Origin: Grifola frondosa
Taxonomy: Eukaryota; Basidiomycota; Agaricomycetes; Polyporales; Grifolaceae
DNA length: 64,000 nucleotides
Assembly: GCA_001683735.1 (NCBI GenBank)
Contig: LUGG01000025.1
Span: 496,001-560,000, forward strand
Direction: 5' to 3'
Shown in pieces: positions 43,696-55,465 of the stretch. Both the position numbers and the translations under genes were made by a program. Numbering within the stretch: the stretch's first letter is position 1; every line of letters begins with the position of its first letter. The notes beneath the pieces were generated by a model, which saw only the letters and a list, made by a program, of their open reading frames with translations, was not told the origin of the DNA and did not search any database.

Positions 43696-45135
43696 CTACA
43701 CCTTCAGCGCCTTGATAGACTTGCCCATCGCGATGGCCAGCCACTCGCCGGGCGCAGTCGAGTGGCCCGTGTTATCGACATGCCTGCAATCTGTGGCGAC
43801 CATGCGAGGTTCGTAATCTCGCTCGGCCCCGTATATGCCATGACAGGGTCTGTGATAACGCGCTTCTTCACGTCCGGTCGTGGTGAGCTCAGCCCCGAAC
43901 TTGCAGTACGCGGCGATGCGGTGGGCAATTGGGTATAGGGCGATAGGTCCCAGAGTAATAGCTGACAGTCATCGCCTAAATTTGGATGAGCAATTGCTCG
44001 ATGAGGAACAGCGAGTACGTACCAGCGGTTGCGAGCAGTGGGGTATCTGTAGAACTCCATCCAAGCGCGTTTACTGGAGCACGGTGTCCTTTTAGCTCCA
44101 TGACGGGCTGTCCTGGACTCCGCATGTCTAGAATCTGTGTGTCTGAACCGTCCATGTGAAAAGTGGACATATAATTTGAATCTACGGGATTAAATGCAAT
44201 GCGGAGGAGTGGCGAGGTCGGTGGTCGCGCAGAGGACGAGGGCGACGCGGATGGCGGAGGTATGTTCTTCGGTGCGGGTGTCTCGTAGAGGATTGTTGAG
44301 TGCTCGAGGCTGCGCAGATCAAATGCGCGCAAGCTCCCATCTGCGCCGACGGAGACAAAGATGTCTGTCGAACCCGGTAGCCACGCAACATCATACACCT
44401 CCCGGTCGTGCGCGATCAACTGTGTGATCGCTGTCGACGTGTCGATGTTCCACACCGTGCACGTCGTGTCAATTGAGGACGTCACGATGAGACTCGGTGC
44501 TTTCTCATTCCACGAGAATCCCGTCAACGGCGCTCCAGTAGCATGATTCTGCACCTTACTCTGCTACGCCGCCGTGGACCAACAAATTAATTGACAACTT
44601 GATCAGTCGAAAAGCAGTGTACGCACCCCAGAAAGTGCAGTCTTCAACGTCAATCGGTGCGCGCCCGCGCCCGGCTGCCGCCCCACGTACGCCGACATCG
44701 CAGGATGCGCATCGCTCGTGTACTCCCACACCCTCAGTGCGTCCCCCGTCGTCGCCAGCAGCTCCGTCGTCGGCGCCTTCTGGCTCCACGCGAAGCTCGC
44801 GGCGGTGCTCGGCTGCCACTGCAAACTCGTTGCGGGGTATCCGTGCTGCGCCTCTACCAGCGTCACAAAGTCCGGGTATTCTGTGTAGTCATCCTCCACC
44901 AGCACACGCTCGTCCTGCAACCCCACGATCGCGATGCGGTTCCGGTAGTCCTCCGTGTGCGACGCGATCCCCAGCCGGAACGCGGAGCGCGGGCGCAGCT
45001 GCTGCCCTGGCGCGGAGGACTTGCACCAATCCAGCGCGAAGACGGGCCCTAGGTGAAGGTGTCCATCGGGGTGTGGGCATAGCGAGATCGGTGCTTACAT
45101 GGTGCCTCGTATTGAAGGGTAGTCGTTTGAGTCAT
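43696..45135 (-). CDS. DCAF7/WDR68-type WD40 protein
   Basis: Four exons start MTQTTTLQYEAP-WPVFALD. Conserved DCAF7 phrases: VFALDWCKSS, GIASHTEDYRNRIAIVGLQD, TLVEAQHGYPATSLQWQP, LLATTGDALRVWEY, GFSWNEKAPSLIVTSSIDTT, CTVWNIDTSTAITQLIAHDR, EVYDVAW, DIFVSVGADGSLRAFDLRSL, GHRAPVNALGWSS, NLAWSPQIAGMS. DCAF7 is a scaffold that binds DYRK kinases and CUL4-DDB1 ligases in the nucleus and cytoplasm. A one-base deletion in an AA pair at about 43772 throws the last 24 or so residues out of frame; with it restored the tail is GHSTAPGEWLAIAMGKSIKA and LKV, stop at 43696. The tail is highly conserved, so a base error is likely. Confidence 0.9.
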
Positions 45136-46569
45136 TCAATCTATTAGAGCGCGAACGGCAGGAAAGCGAGATCGGGCGCTTGCCCAAGTCGCCCGCGCTT
45201 ACCGTGAGGCACGCCGCACATGGCCGAGCTGGGTTTGATTTGGTGGCTGGTGACCACTCCCTATGATATTTCTACTTTAGATGAATCGGGTTTAAGAGTT
45301 AGTTTATACTAGTCTCATCAAGGGCAGCTAGTCTTTTCACTGCAAATGGGCCTGAAGTGTCACATTCACACTGTCATATTTCTATCTAGCCTGCCCATCA
45401 TGCAGGCTGAGAGTAGAAGCTTCTTGCCTGACAAGCAGTTGAGGGAAAGAGATTGTCTTCCTTTTTCCTTTAACCACCACTTGGTGGGCTCACCAGGTAA
45501 GCATTGTTTCATCTTCTGCTGTCCCTTTTCTCGGTCTTACCAGTGGTCAATAGGAGTAACTTTCATATCACCCACCATCCCTTCTCTATCACATTTAATT
45601 ATATGTATCAGATGAGTACTGTTCTGAGCATCAACATATATATCTTAATGACTCATACTAGGCACACACACTATGACCATCAGCCTCTGGTCACACAGGC
45701 AGCCCACTTGCAAGCAGTCACCTCTATGTAGCTACATATGATATCATTATCGACAGTGCACCAAACATAGTTGTTGCATGGGAACCCGTCATATATTACA
45801 AAATGACATATCAGAAATGTGATCCATATGATCCCAATTCTGTCATATCACAGACTGATATATCCTTCATAACATCTTCATAACTTCCTATAGTGTGAAA
45901 AAAATACTACAAGACAAACTGCACTAATGAAGTGCAGATGACATTACACACTTATTGCCAGGTGATTTAGAGGAGGATATAGTGGAAGACTCAAATTAAA
46001 CAATAATAAATTCTAACACTGAGATGGTAGCTTTTTTCCACTGGGGTTTTTTAATACACCCATCCTGCTTCATCTATTCACTTCACTTGTGTACTGACTT
46101 TTTTAATTTACCAATGGTAATGACTCAATTTATTTAAATAAACATGAATGCCTCGAGGTGAAGTGTAACTGCCCATGCTAGCCATTTCTCAATTAATTAG
46201 ATTTTTATTAGTAACAGAGTTATGGATGAAAATGCAACTAAGACAGCCAACATATGTAACCATTCAATGTATACAATCTATAACAAAATGTAACAGTCCA
46301 CCTATCCTTTAAAAAGTTGTAAATAACTTATTAAAACATTTGTGACACATGTTGCAATTCAAAGGCCAGCAAGTGATATCTAAAGACTTGTTAAAATTAA
46401 TATAATCAATTTTATACACTCTCTGAATTATTTGTTTATAATAATATAAAAATCATTTTTAGCATTATAAAACATTAAATTGTATATATTTTAACCATCA
46501 CAGACCTTACAAAATCATATTAAAATAAAAAATGTTCAAATAGATAGTTACTTCATAAATATTACTTAC

Positions 46570-47108
46570 TGACATACTTGTAATTGATTAATAGGAAAAT
46601 ACAGAAAAACTAAAGCTTGAAGCACTTGATGGGAGGAGCAAATGTATCAGGTTGGAATGTTGAGGGAGGAATTTCAGGAAGAAAGTTTCATTTTTACTTC
46701 TTTCATAAGTTCATTTGTTCAGGTTTTCAAAGTATGATTTTTTTCCTTCCATTTTTTTAATTAATTTTTAAAAAGAAAAACCCAAGCAATATATATTTAC
46801 ATGATATAAAGAAAATATGACTTAAAGATTGTACAGATTAAGAAGTGGGAAAAACACTGAACATGCTATAATCATAGCAAAAGTAAAAAATCACAATTAT
46901 TTGAAATAATAATAGAAAACACACAGAAGTTGAACATGTGTACCTTCCTTATCATTTACTTGAATGGTAAAGACATGTACTCCCTAAATTAGATCAATCA
47001 TTAGAAGGATGATAATTATAATAATAGTTTAACTTACATCAATATCTTCAATTGCTATAATTTTTCCAGTATGAACTTCACCATTTTCGAAAAATTGAAC
47101 TTTATTGT
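46570..47108 (-). repeat. Decayed spliced element gene, inverted copy 1
   Basis: On the minus strand this matches 61442-61977 on the plus strand over about 540 bases. Coding traces with intron borders remain: CPLTDQMANFE, then NNKVQFFENGEVHTGKIIAI with EDID and a GTAAGT donor, then VHVFTIQVNDKEGTHVQLL. The mate reads VVQIFQNGEVYTGKFVMIEN. Two copies with conserved reading and introns suggest a gene of a repeated element. I do not recognise the family. Confidence 0.6.
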
Positions 47109-47349
47109 TAATCTAGAAATATATAAATTAATAATCAAGAAAAATCTGAAGAGGCATACGCACCTCAAAGTTGGCCATTTGATCAGTAAGTGGACAAGAG
47201 AAAGGTTGAGAATATATGAAAAACATACCACCATTTTATAAGGATAGAATCTAGTACTGTTTACCATTACATTCGATCAAAATCATGTCACCAACTGTAC
47301 AGATACAGCATATGTGGAGACAATAACACTGAGCCTATACACAATAATA

Positions 47350-47990
47350 GATGGCTATTGTTGGACTTTTATGAACATACTTATTGTCTGTATTTTTATA
47401 CTTTTATTGTGAAGAGACCATTGTAATAGAATTTTCTATTGTCTATTCTTATTGTTCTTTGGTAGTATTGTCTTTGGCCTATTGTTTGAATTTGTATTGT
47501 TCTTTGATGCTATTGTCTTTGGCTTATTGTTTTATTGTGATAAGAAGATTCTATTGTTCATGTCTATTGTTTAAATGTATTGTTTTCCATTTTCTATTCA
47601 TGACCAATAGGAAGACTGAATAGTTCTTATTGTTCTGATTTTCCCACATAATTTAGTATATAAAGGGTGCCTCAGCTGGAGGGAGAGAGAGAGCTTTTCT
47701 ACGATTGAAAGTCATCCCCAGGTGCATGAGGCACCTTGAGTACTTAATTGATTATCACTAAGTAGCTACATACTGTTGTATCTACTATCTGAATTATACT
47801 GTTTTTATCCAATATCTGTTTGAAGAGCTTAAGAGTCTTGATTGACTTTTTCTAAATCAATAAGACTTAAGTCTCAGTTCAAAGTCTTTCAACATTAAAG
47901 ACTTTACAACATTTACTGAAACAAATATACTAAGTTTATCACCCCGAACAACTGAGGTACTGACCGACTAATGACAAGTCCATTTCCCTC
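47350..47990 (+). repeat. LTR-like segment with TATTGT-rich tract and TATA box
   Basis: From 47355 to 47640 the hexamer TATTGT occurs about fourteen times, then TATATAAAGG (about 47657) and a GA-repeat (GGAGAGAGAGAG). The order of a repetitive enhancer-like tract, TATA box and transcribed leader resembles a fungal LTR, but no second copy lies in the window and exact ends cannot be set. Confidence 0.3.
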
Positions 47991-48056
47991 AGAGCTGAAT
48001 TACTGATTCTTTTATTAAGTAGCTTAGCTGCACGTCATTACTTTGATTTAAAACAT

Positions 48057-48680
48057 TTAGTCTACATTCTCAAATTGGTTTCTTCTAATAATTTTTACTC
48101 TCGCAAAAACTCCTGCTGATGGAGCGAGCTCTACATTGTTGGATTGGAATACTTCATCAGCAACTGAAATCATGTATATGCCATGCATCAAGTTGCACTT
48201 TGATCCATCATCCATGTGACAAATTTTATTGGAAGTCATGAATATTTCAAAGTTGCTAATAATTTTGTCAGACAGTGTAGACTTCATCATATTCTACAAG
48301 ATTGCAAAGGCAGAGCTTTCACAATAATTGAGAGTGTCAGTTTCTTTATTAGGTTTTGTGCCCAGTCAAAATAGGGATTGGATTGGGAACCAGCAGTGTA
48401 TCTGACCTGTACAAGCTTTTTGAGATCTCATTTCTGTGAGTTCATACAATAGTTAGTATTTGGCAATAAAGAATTAAAAAAATGGGCACATTCATATGTT
48501 CTGCTTGAATGCAGTGCCTTCTTGTGTAACATTATTGATAAAGAAGACATCATCATTATTGCTGCAAAAGTTATAAAGAATGATCATGACAAGTTCTTTT
48601 GATTTCTCATCATGAATGATGACACTATGATTAGCAGGTACAGTGTGCTGTATTTTGTTAGAATTGAGTAATTGCATAGG
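48057..48680 (-). pseudogene. Relic of an abundant basidiomycete protein family
   Basis: Minus-strand fragments line up in order: QHTVPANHSVIIHDEKSKEL then VMIILYNFCSNNDDVF; RYTAGSQSNPYFDWAQNL; MHGIYMISVADEVFQSNNVE then LAPSAGVFARVKIIR. They follow the layout I associate with a protein family dispersed in mushroom genomes (NHSVIIYD... / YSAGARS.P.FDW / ...VELAPP.GV), possibly 2-oxoglutarate oxygenase-like and often found near transposons. Stops and frame changes separate the blocks. The family identity is from memory of patterns and is uncertain. Confidence 0.4.
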
Positions 48681-49618
48681 TGGTTGCTTTATGTGCTTGT
48701 TGGGAAGTTTGTCGGATTTAATTTTCTTCTTCCATCACTTTATATTGGCTGCCTTCTCCATCATACATGCATTTAGTGGAGGATATGGTTCTTTCAGGCA
48801 ATCCAAGCAGATCATCTTGATTTCAGCAAGATATTCATCCTGCTTTTTATTGTTGAACTTGTTATTGTCAAAGCAGAGTTTAGTAATGACACATGAAGTC
48901 AAGCCAAGACTTTTTCACTTTTTGGTGGTTAAGTGTTGCAAGTATGGGAGTAGGAATGCTGCTGTGGTTTTGAGCAGCATAATTGATGAGATCAAAATAG
49001 ATGTCTTGATTTGGATGTGGAAGCAGAAAAGGGGATGTCAGTGTGGCTAAATATTCTTGGAAGGTGAGTTGTTGCTTCATGCTAGCAGATGTAGCCAGTT
49101 TGATAAGCATGTTGTCATGTATTTCCTGCGATCAATATGAAACAATCACTACTTTTACCAAATAATTGAAAGAGACTATCTGATGAGAGTAATATTTGTT
49201 TTATAGTGAGGGGTTATTACCTAGAAACAATGGGTGCACCAAGCTTGACGAAGTTTTCTACTTTTCCAGAAAGAGGCTCAGTCGAGTTTAGTTGCATAAG
49301 CATATTTTTTACTTTTCACAAAGGACTACAATGCTTTGTGGATCATCCTATGGTGTTCAATTACTTGAAATATACCTATGGGGACTAGAAACAATGGCAA
49401 AGCTCGACTTCAATAGCCTGCTTTGTCAGTACACTACAAACTTCCTTCAAAGTCACTACCTTAATGCAGCACTTTGCTACTATGACAAATTCTGCCTAAT
49501 GAATGGGAAATGCTTCTGGACTTCTTTCCAGAGACTTATGCTTCTCAATTCACACACAGAACAACCTTCCAAACAATATTTAACTCTTTCTTAACACTGC
49601 TCACCTGATGCCTCTGTG

Positions 49619-49910
49619 ACAGGGCTTCTGTCCTAATAAAGGTCTTAACAACCAATCTATCTAAACTTGTGCTCCCAAAGTCTTTTGCTTTGATAAGCTA
49701 ACAATCTAGGTTAGTAACTTCTGATCTTCTTTTTGAACCTTGTGCTTCCAGAATCTTCTTGTTTGGACAGTTGACAATTTAGATAACTTTCTTTGCTGAC
49801 AGGGACTCCGTTCTGTCCTAATAAAGGTCTGATAATCTTCAACCTTTTACCTGAACTTGCACTCTCAAAGTCTCTTGCTTTGGTAAGTTAACAATCCAGG
49901 ACAATACTTA
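49619..49910. repeat. Diverged tandem duplication of about 180 bp
   Basis: Two blocks begin 'gacagggctt' and 'gacagggact', continue with 'gtcctaataaaggtct', then a Cys/Thr-neutral AT-rich part with 'tcaaagtctcttgctttg' or close variants, and end 'aacaatccagg' or 'aacaatctagg'. They start at about 49619 and 49798. Confidence 0.5.
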
Positions 49911-50595
49911 GTAAGCAGGTAGGACTAGACAATACTTCTGATGTGCCTTAAGTTAAGAGAAAGAATATAAATTGTGAGGGAGAGCTACTGAGGGAGAAAT
50001 CTGAAAGGAGAGGGGGGGGGAGGAGGGAAGAATATAATATGTCTTTTCTGATAAATTTTCACTCACCCTTATCTACCCTCCTGAATTCTTCCATTCCATT
50101 CTATTCTATCCTATTCTATGGCTGACTAATCTTCTTTTTGCTTATTAATTCACTCCTAATGCTTATCAATCCATCAAGATTTCTGCTGACAAATGACTTT
50201 TGGAAGCTGCTAAAAGCATCTCTGACCTGCTGGTACCTTTTATACAGGTCTCTCTTCTTCTGGATAATTCTCCCAGGTTCTATAGGCTCCCACAATGTGC
50301 TCCATGATTTTATATTATTCTGAAATCTGCCAAAATATTCTGAAATTTTTTCTGAGCTTCTAAATTATTTCAGGATATTCTGGAGTAGAAATTTTGATTA
50401 AAGCTCTTCTTTTGAAGACTGTAATCTTCTGGAAAGTTCTAGAACCTTCTTTTCTGCTAGGCTGTTCTAGAATATTGATGAATATGAAGCCACAGGCTTA
50501 TTTATCCATGTTACAATTGTCACAATGTCCAATTGCTGATCTAATCCAGATTATATATTATAAATTTGGTGAAATGTGCTGAGTAATGACAGATG
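49619..50595 (-). repeat. LTR-like repeat, inverted copy 1 (mate at 63478-64000)
   Basis: Read on the minus strand, this begins near TGTCATTACTCAGC and matches 63478-64000 over at least 520 bases. The match includes a segment rich in 'ccagaa' and 'attctgg' words and a GGGTA(T/G)ATAAGGG core-promoter-like box. A possible far end is the CCTGTCA at about 49619-49625 (TG...CA ends). The internal part of the element would lie at 50600-51650, where 51570-51640 again matches 62130-62200 in inverted order. Confidence 0.5.
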
Positions 50596-50749
50596 TGTGT
50601 AAAAATGAGGAAAGGAATGGAATAGATTTTGATAACATTGAAAACCTATTTTCCTTAATTATTCCTAGATGGTTTGCATTTGTTACTGTTACAAGTGAAC
50701 ATTAACAGGTTATGACATGTGACATATTTTCAATATGGCTGATACTGCA

Positions 50750-51120
50750 TAAATTATTTTAGCAAGTCTTCATATTACTCTAAAACATTCTGAAAGAGAA
50801 TTTTTGATTAAAGTCTCTTTTTGAGATTATAATGTTCTGAAAAATTTCAAGATATTCTGTTACTCTGAAATATTCTGAAATGTTCATTGATAAGAGGCTA
50901 CTATTTTGCTTAATCAAGCAATAATAGTCACAGTATCCTTTTTCTGACCCAATTTCAACCACAAGTTGTGAATTAAGCAAGACACAGTGAGGAATGAAAA
51001 ATAAAATATGAAACTAAGGAAAGGAAAAAAATAAGTTTTGACACATTGTAAACTTATTCTGCTTCTCCTTCTTGACAATCCCTAGCTTTCTGCATCTGCT
51101 GCTACTATAATCAAACATTT
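50750..51120. repeat. Diverged tandem copy of the preceding segment
   Basis: This block resembles 50375-50710: 'ttttgattaaag' then 'attataatgttctg', 'attgataagaggctac', and the 3' part with 'aaaggaa' and 'aaacttattctg'. It is a tandem duplication of about 390 bp inside or beside the LTR-like repeat. Confidence 0.45.
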
Positions 51121-54100
51121 CTGAAGAGAATGATCAAGTTTAATAAAAAAGCAATATAATTATTGTCCAGCTTCAACACTTTAATCATCTAGCATGCTAC
51201 ATGGACTGCTTAAATACACCATCCCCACTATTTATAGTCACAAGATTGTATGAAACTTCTTAATTAGTCATCTCATGTTTCACCATGATGATTATTCAGC
51301 TAGCCTAATATTTCACCATGTGACACCTTTTCAATGAAGTTGACACAATATTTTGTGATTTGAATTGGGCCTAGAGGTGATGCAAGATCATAATGTCCTC
51401 AATCCTGATCAAGTATAAGAATAAAAATAAGAGGGTGACTTTGAAATAAGCAGACTGCAATGGGCAATACTTAAGGGTAAAGTGTGTTAAACATAATGAG
51501 AGTATAATAGCTTGTTCTCTCAAAATGTAATACACTGTTAATATATATGTATGATTGACATGATGTTTACAAATCAAAATGCTAAATTGAAAATGCTGAT
51601 CAATGGCTACATTACCATATCTGAGTATCAACCCAATTTGATGCATGATAATGTAATGTATAGAAGGTTATGAAATCATCAAAAGTATAAAGAAGTATAA
51701 GAGAGCACAAAGAAGTGGAGATGACATAGGTCACATGTCAGAAATCTGAATAATTAAAAAAAGTGGGGAGTTTAGCAAAAGGAGGTATACACAATGTAGT
51801 GTGCATATGAAAAAACATAGTTGGCATATATTTTGAGGCACACAGCTCATGTATATGCCATGATGAAGAGAGCAAAAAAGTTGAGATAAAATTTAGCAAA
51901 GAAAGATATATAAAAGGTATACATATGGAGAAATAATAAGTGCAAAATATTTTTCTTTTCTCTTTGGTGTAACAACTCAAGGATGGCTAGTAGCACTAAA
52001 TGTGTTGCTGTCACCTTTGTCACTCATTTCAATACTGTCCAACTCCACTATAGTCTCTTAACCTAATTTTCAACTTTTATAGATGTTCTCAAAAATTAAT
52101 TTATGTGTAACTAAAATTTCTTAGTCACTACAAATCACAATATCTTTAAATATATCAATATAGATGTGCAAGTCAGCTACATATATCATTGACTAACCTT
52201 TGAACTCTTGATAATCCATGTCTTTTGGATGGCTGACATTAGTTAGCTTAAGTATGCCCTGAAATTTACTGAGCAAGTGATATTATAATTGGTGAATGAA
52301 GATCTCATTATCTTTATCTTCATCATTGATTGTCAAGAGTTATAGCTTCTTTTCAGCAAGATATTTGAATAGCTGTGAAAGCTGTGATCTAAGAAATATG
52401 TGTATCTTCACCATAATCCACAATTAAAAGAATGCAAGTCCCTTTATAGCATCACAAACACCTAAACCACATTTTCAGAGTTCATAAAATTTAGCAGCAC
52501 AAGGCACAGGTTGATCACTATCAATGTTTGTCTGGACAATGGTTATATTTAATTTAAGGATGTAAATACATGGTAATTACTTACTGCTCCACAGGACAAG
52601 ACCATAATTGACTAAATTTTCATAGGTCTCTCTACCTTTATGTGTGACTTTTTGAAATTTAAATTTGAAGTTTTTAATTTTATTAACTTTGACATTTATG
52701 TGAGAAGTATAAACTTTACTCCATCATGAAGACATCAATTGTGAGCACATTTATAATAGATCACAAACACACTAGGCAGCAAACTATCAGAGTCCTAATA
52801 TCATCTGTATGAACACCACTTGCCAGTACCTTCATGAACTTTTGTGCAGAAGTCATCTGAGATGCAAGGGTCAATATCAGTGTCAAACATCAAAAAAATA
52901 ACAGAAAGGGTAACAGCCAATCGTCATGCTCCCAATCACAGGAGTGGTTTCCGATGGGATCATCATATATGGATACCAAATTTAAGTGATTTAATGGTTT
53001 TAGTGCTAATTTGCAATTTAGTAACTTATATGTCACATTTATAGCATCCAGCCAATAAAATTGATAATCAGGCATATTACATACTCTCATTTGTAATTAC
53101 AAAATTGCTTATCAAATATAATGCACATTTTCAAAGCTCTACTCTTGGATGCTATATATAATCAGAAGTGTTCACCTGCAACTTCTTTTGGTGCCCAAAG
53201 CATATGAACTCATGAGAATTGTAACTATCATGTTGTTCATCTGCCAATAATCCATATCCTTCTGGCAGAACATCATCATCCTGAATTAACTTCAATGCTG
53301 TAAAGAAAAGCACCTCAGCTCAGAATCAGCAAACAGACTTTCATAAGAGAATACATTAATGAAATTATAATGAATATGATGCTGCTAACTTATCTCAATT
53401 TCAGTAGCTACATGATGCTTTGTATCTTATCATCTAAGTCATTTCTTTTCTCTATGGATGTCTAGCACCAGTTTGGTTCATATTCACACAATAATTTGAG
53501 TGTAAATTAATTATAATTTATAACCTTTGTGAAAGATAAAAAGTTGCAATGTATAGTATAACAGTAGTCATCAATAAATTTATAAGTTACAATGCCCCAT
53601 AAAATGAGCTTATGATGTTCATTGCAGTGTCATAACATATTCAGTTATAATGACTAATATTCACATCAATAAATTGTGTAATATTATTCAAGTGCTATTC
53701 AAGGTTATCAATTCATTAAAGGGGCAAATGTTAGCATAAGTAAGCCATGACTGTGATGGTGTAACTATATCAGATGACTTGTGACTATGATAAACTTTAA
53801 ATATGCTTGTACTAGATGCTTTCATCTTAGTCTTGCAGCACATCGACTGAAATGAGTATCTCTGTTTCATGCTTTGTTTGTAACATGCCCATTCATATAT
53901 TATCAGTTATAAACTTCACAGGTAGTTTAGTACATTAATATTAGTCTTGTATCATATTATCATATTGACCAAGTTGTAACCTTCACAATAAGTGAGTTCA
54001 AGTCTTCTGAATTGAAATTTGTAACAGCACAAAAATCTAGTTAAATACTAAATTATAAAGCTAAATTTGCAGCATTTGTATGCTTAAACTATTTGATCCA

Positions 54101-54834
54101 AATTCTCATATAAGATGTCAAAATGATTGTGATAGATACCATAGCTTCACATATTATGATAAGTAATATGACAATAAGTTTCAAGTAATCTTATGAGTCT
54201 GAAGATAAAGCTATTCCCTTTGAAGACATTAACTTTGGAAGAAACTGCCCACTAATAATGATTCATAGTCATTATTTCTTGTCCATGTGTTAAGTGAAAA
54301 TGTGTAACATTAGCATGCTTTTTAGATTATGATAGGTGTAAAGATTCATTAGCAATAAGTGTATGAACCAAGATGGTGTGGTGTATGCATGCAAGATTGA
54401 TGGGAGGATGAATGCCAACCTTTACATTAGCATTTTGGCCATTTCTCCATGACCCAAGCATTTCAGACATCCCATCCTTCCAAGTTGTTGTCTGTAGTGT
54501 CATTGGTGTCAGCAGCTGTCTCTTTGCTCTTACCTTCTCGAGTCATCTTAATATACTTAACACACTCTGTGTTCAATTTCATAGAGTAGTTGCACATGAA
54601 GGCATTAACCGTGACAAATACTGAATCCAACCAGGTGTCCAGCCGGTGAGCTTCCTCCCAAAAAGGACCAAAGACATTGTTGGTAAAATCAGTCCAAGTG
54701 GACCAGCTCCAAATGATGGGGAGATGCTGGAATAAATTCAGCATCATCTCTGCGAGGCTGAGTGTGGACATAGCTAATGATTTGCAGCAAGTGTCAGGAT
54801 ATATCTGAGTATAGCAAAATATGTGGGGGGGAAC

Positions 54835-55465
54835 TGACTACTTCACACTTCATCACCATGTTAATTACTCAACAGACATATCAACTTTAGAGTATTGGGG
54901 CAAAACTGTGGAGTATATGGTATTTCAGCAAGACAATGACCCCAAACACATTAGCAAAAAGGTCAAAGAGTAGTTTCAGGATCATGGAATGGAGACTATG
55001 GTGTGGTCTGACACCCCCCAGACCTTAATCTCATAAAACATCTCTGGAGTCATCTCAAAAGAAGACTGGCAGAGTGTGAAGAACCACCTAGAAGAATCAA
55101 TAGGTTGTGGAAGAGGGGGCAAGAGAAATGGGAGACAATTAACACTTTTGTATGTCACAACCTAATCAGCAGTATGTCTAAAAGGATTGAAGAGGTGTTG
55201 AGGGCAAAAGAGGGATATACCAGATATGTTTTCTGCATTTCAGATTGTCAGCCACAAAAGGGTTGTCATAATTGCCTTCAAAGAATAATTTATATCTCAG
55301 TCAATTGTTAATGTCACATTATGTAAGTTATATGTCTGAAAGCTAGGATGAATATCTTTCAAATAACATAAGATTGACCATGCTAGCTTTTATAGTTCTG
55401 GAGATACAAGCAAAACAATAAAAGTGTTACCAACATGTCAACACTTTTGTGAGTAATTACTACCT
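54835..55465 (+). mobile_element. Decayed Tc1/mariner transposase relic
   Basis: In broken plus-strand frames the DDE transposase C-terminal half is readable: VFQQDNDPKHISKKVKE (second catalytic Asp), a degraded form of PDLNPIEHLW in the next block, then FVCHNLISSMSKRIEEVLRA and KEGYTRY. Stops interrupt it. The end near 55440-55465 (AACACTTTTGTGAGTAATTA) looks like a Tc1-type terminus. No matching left end was found. The element is dead. Confidence 0.7.
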
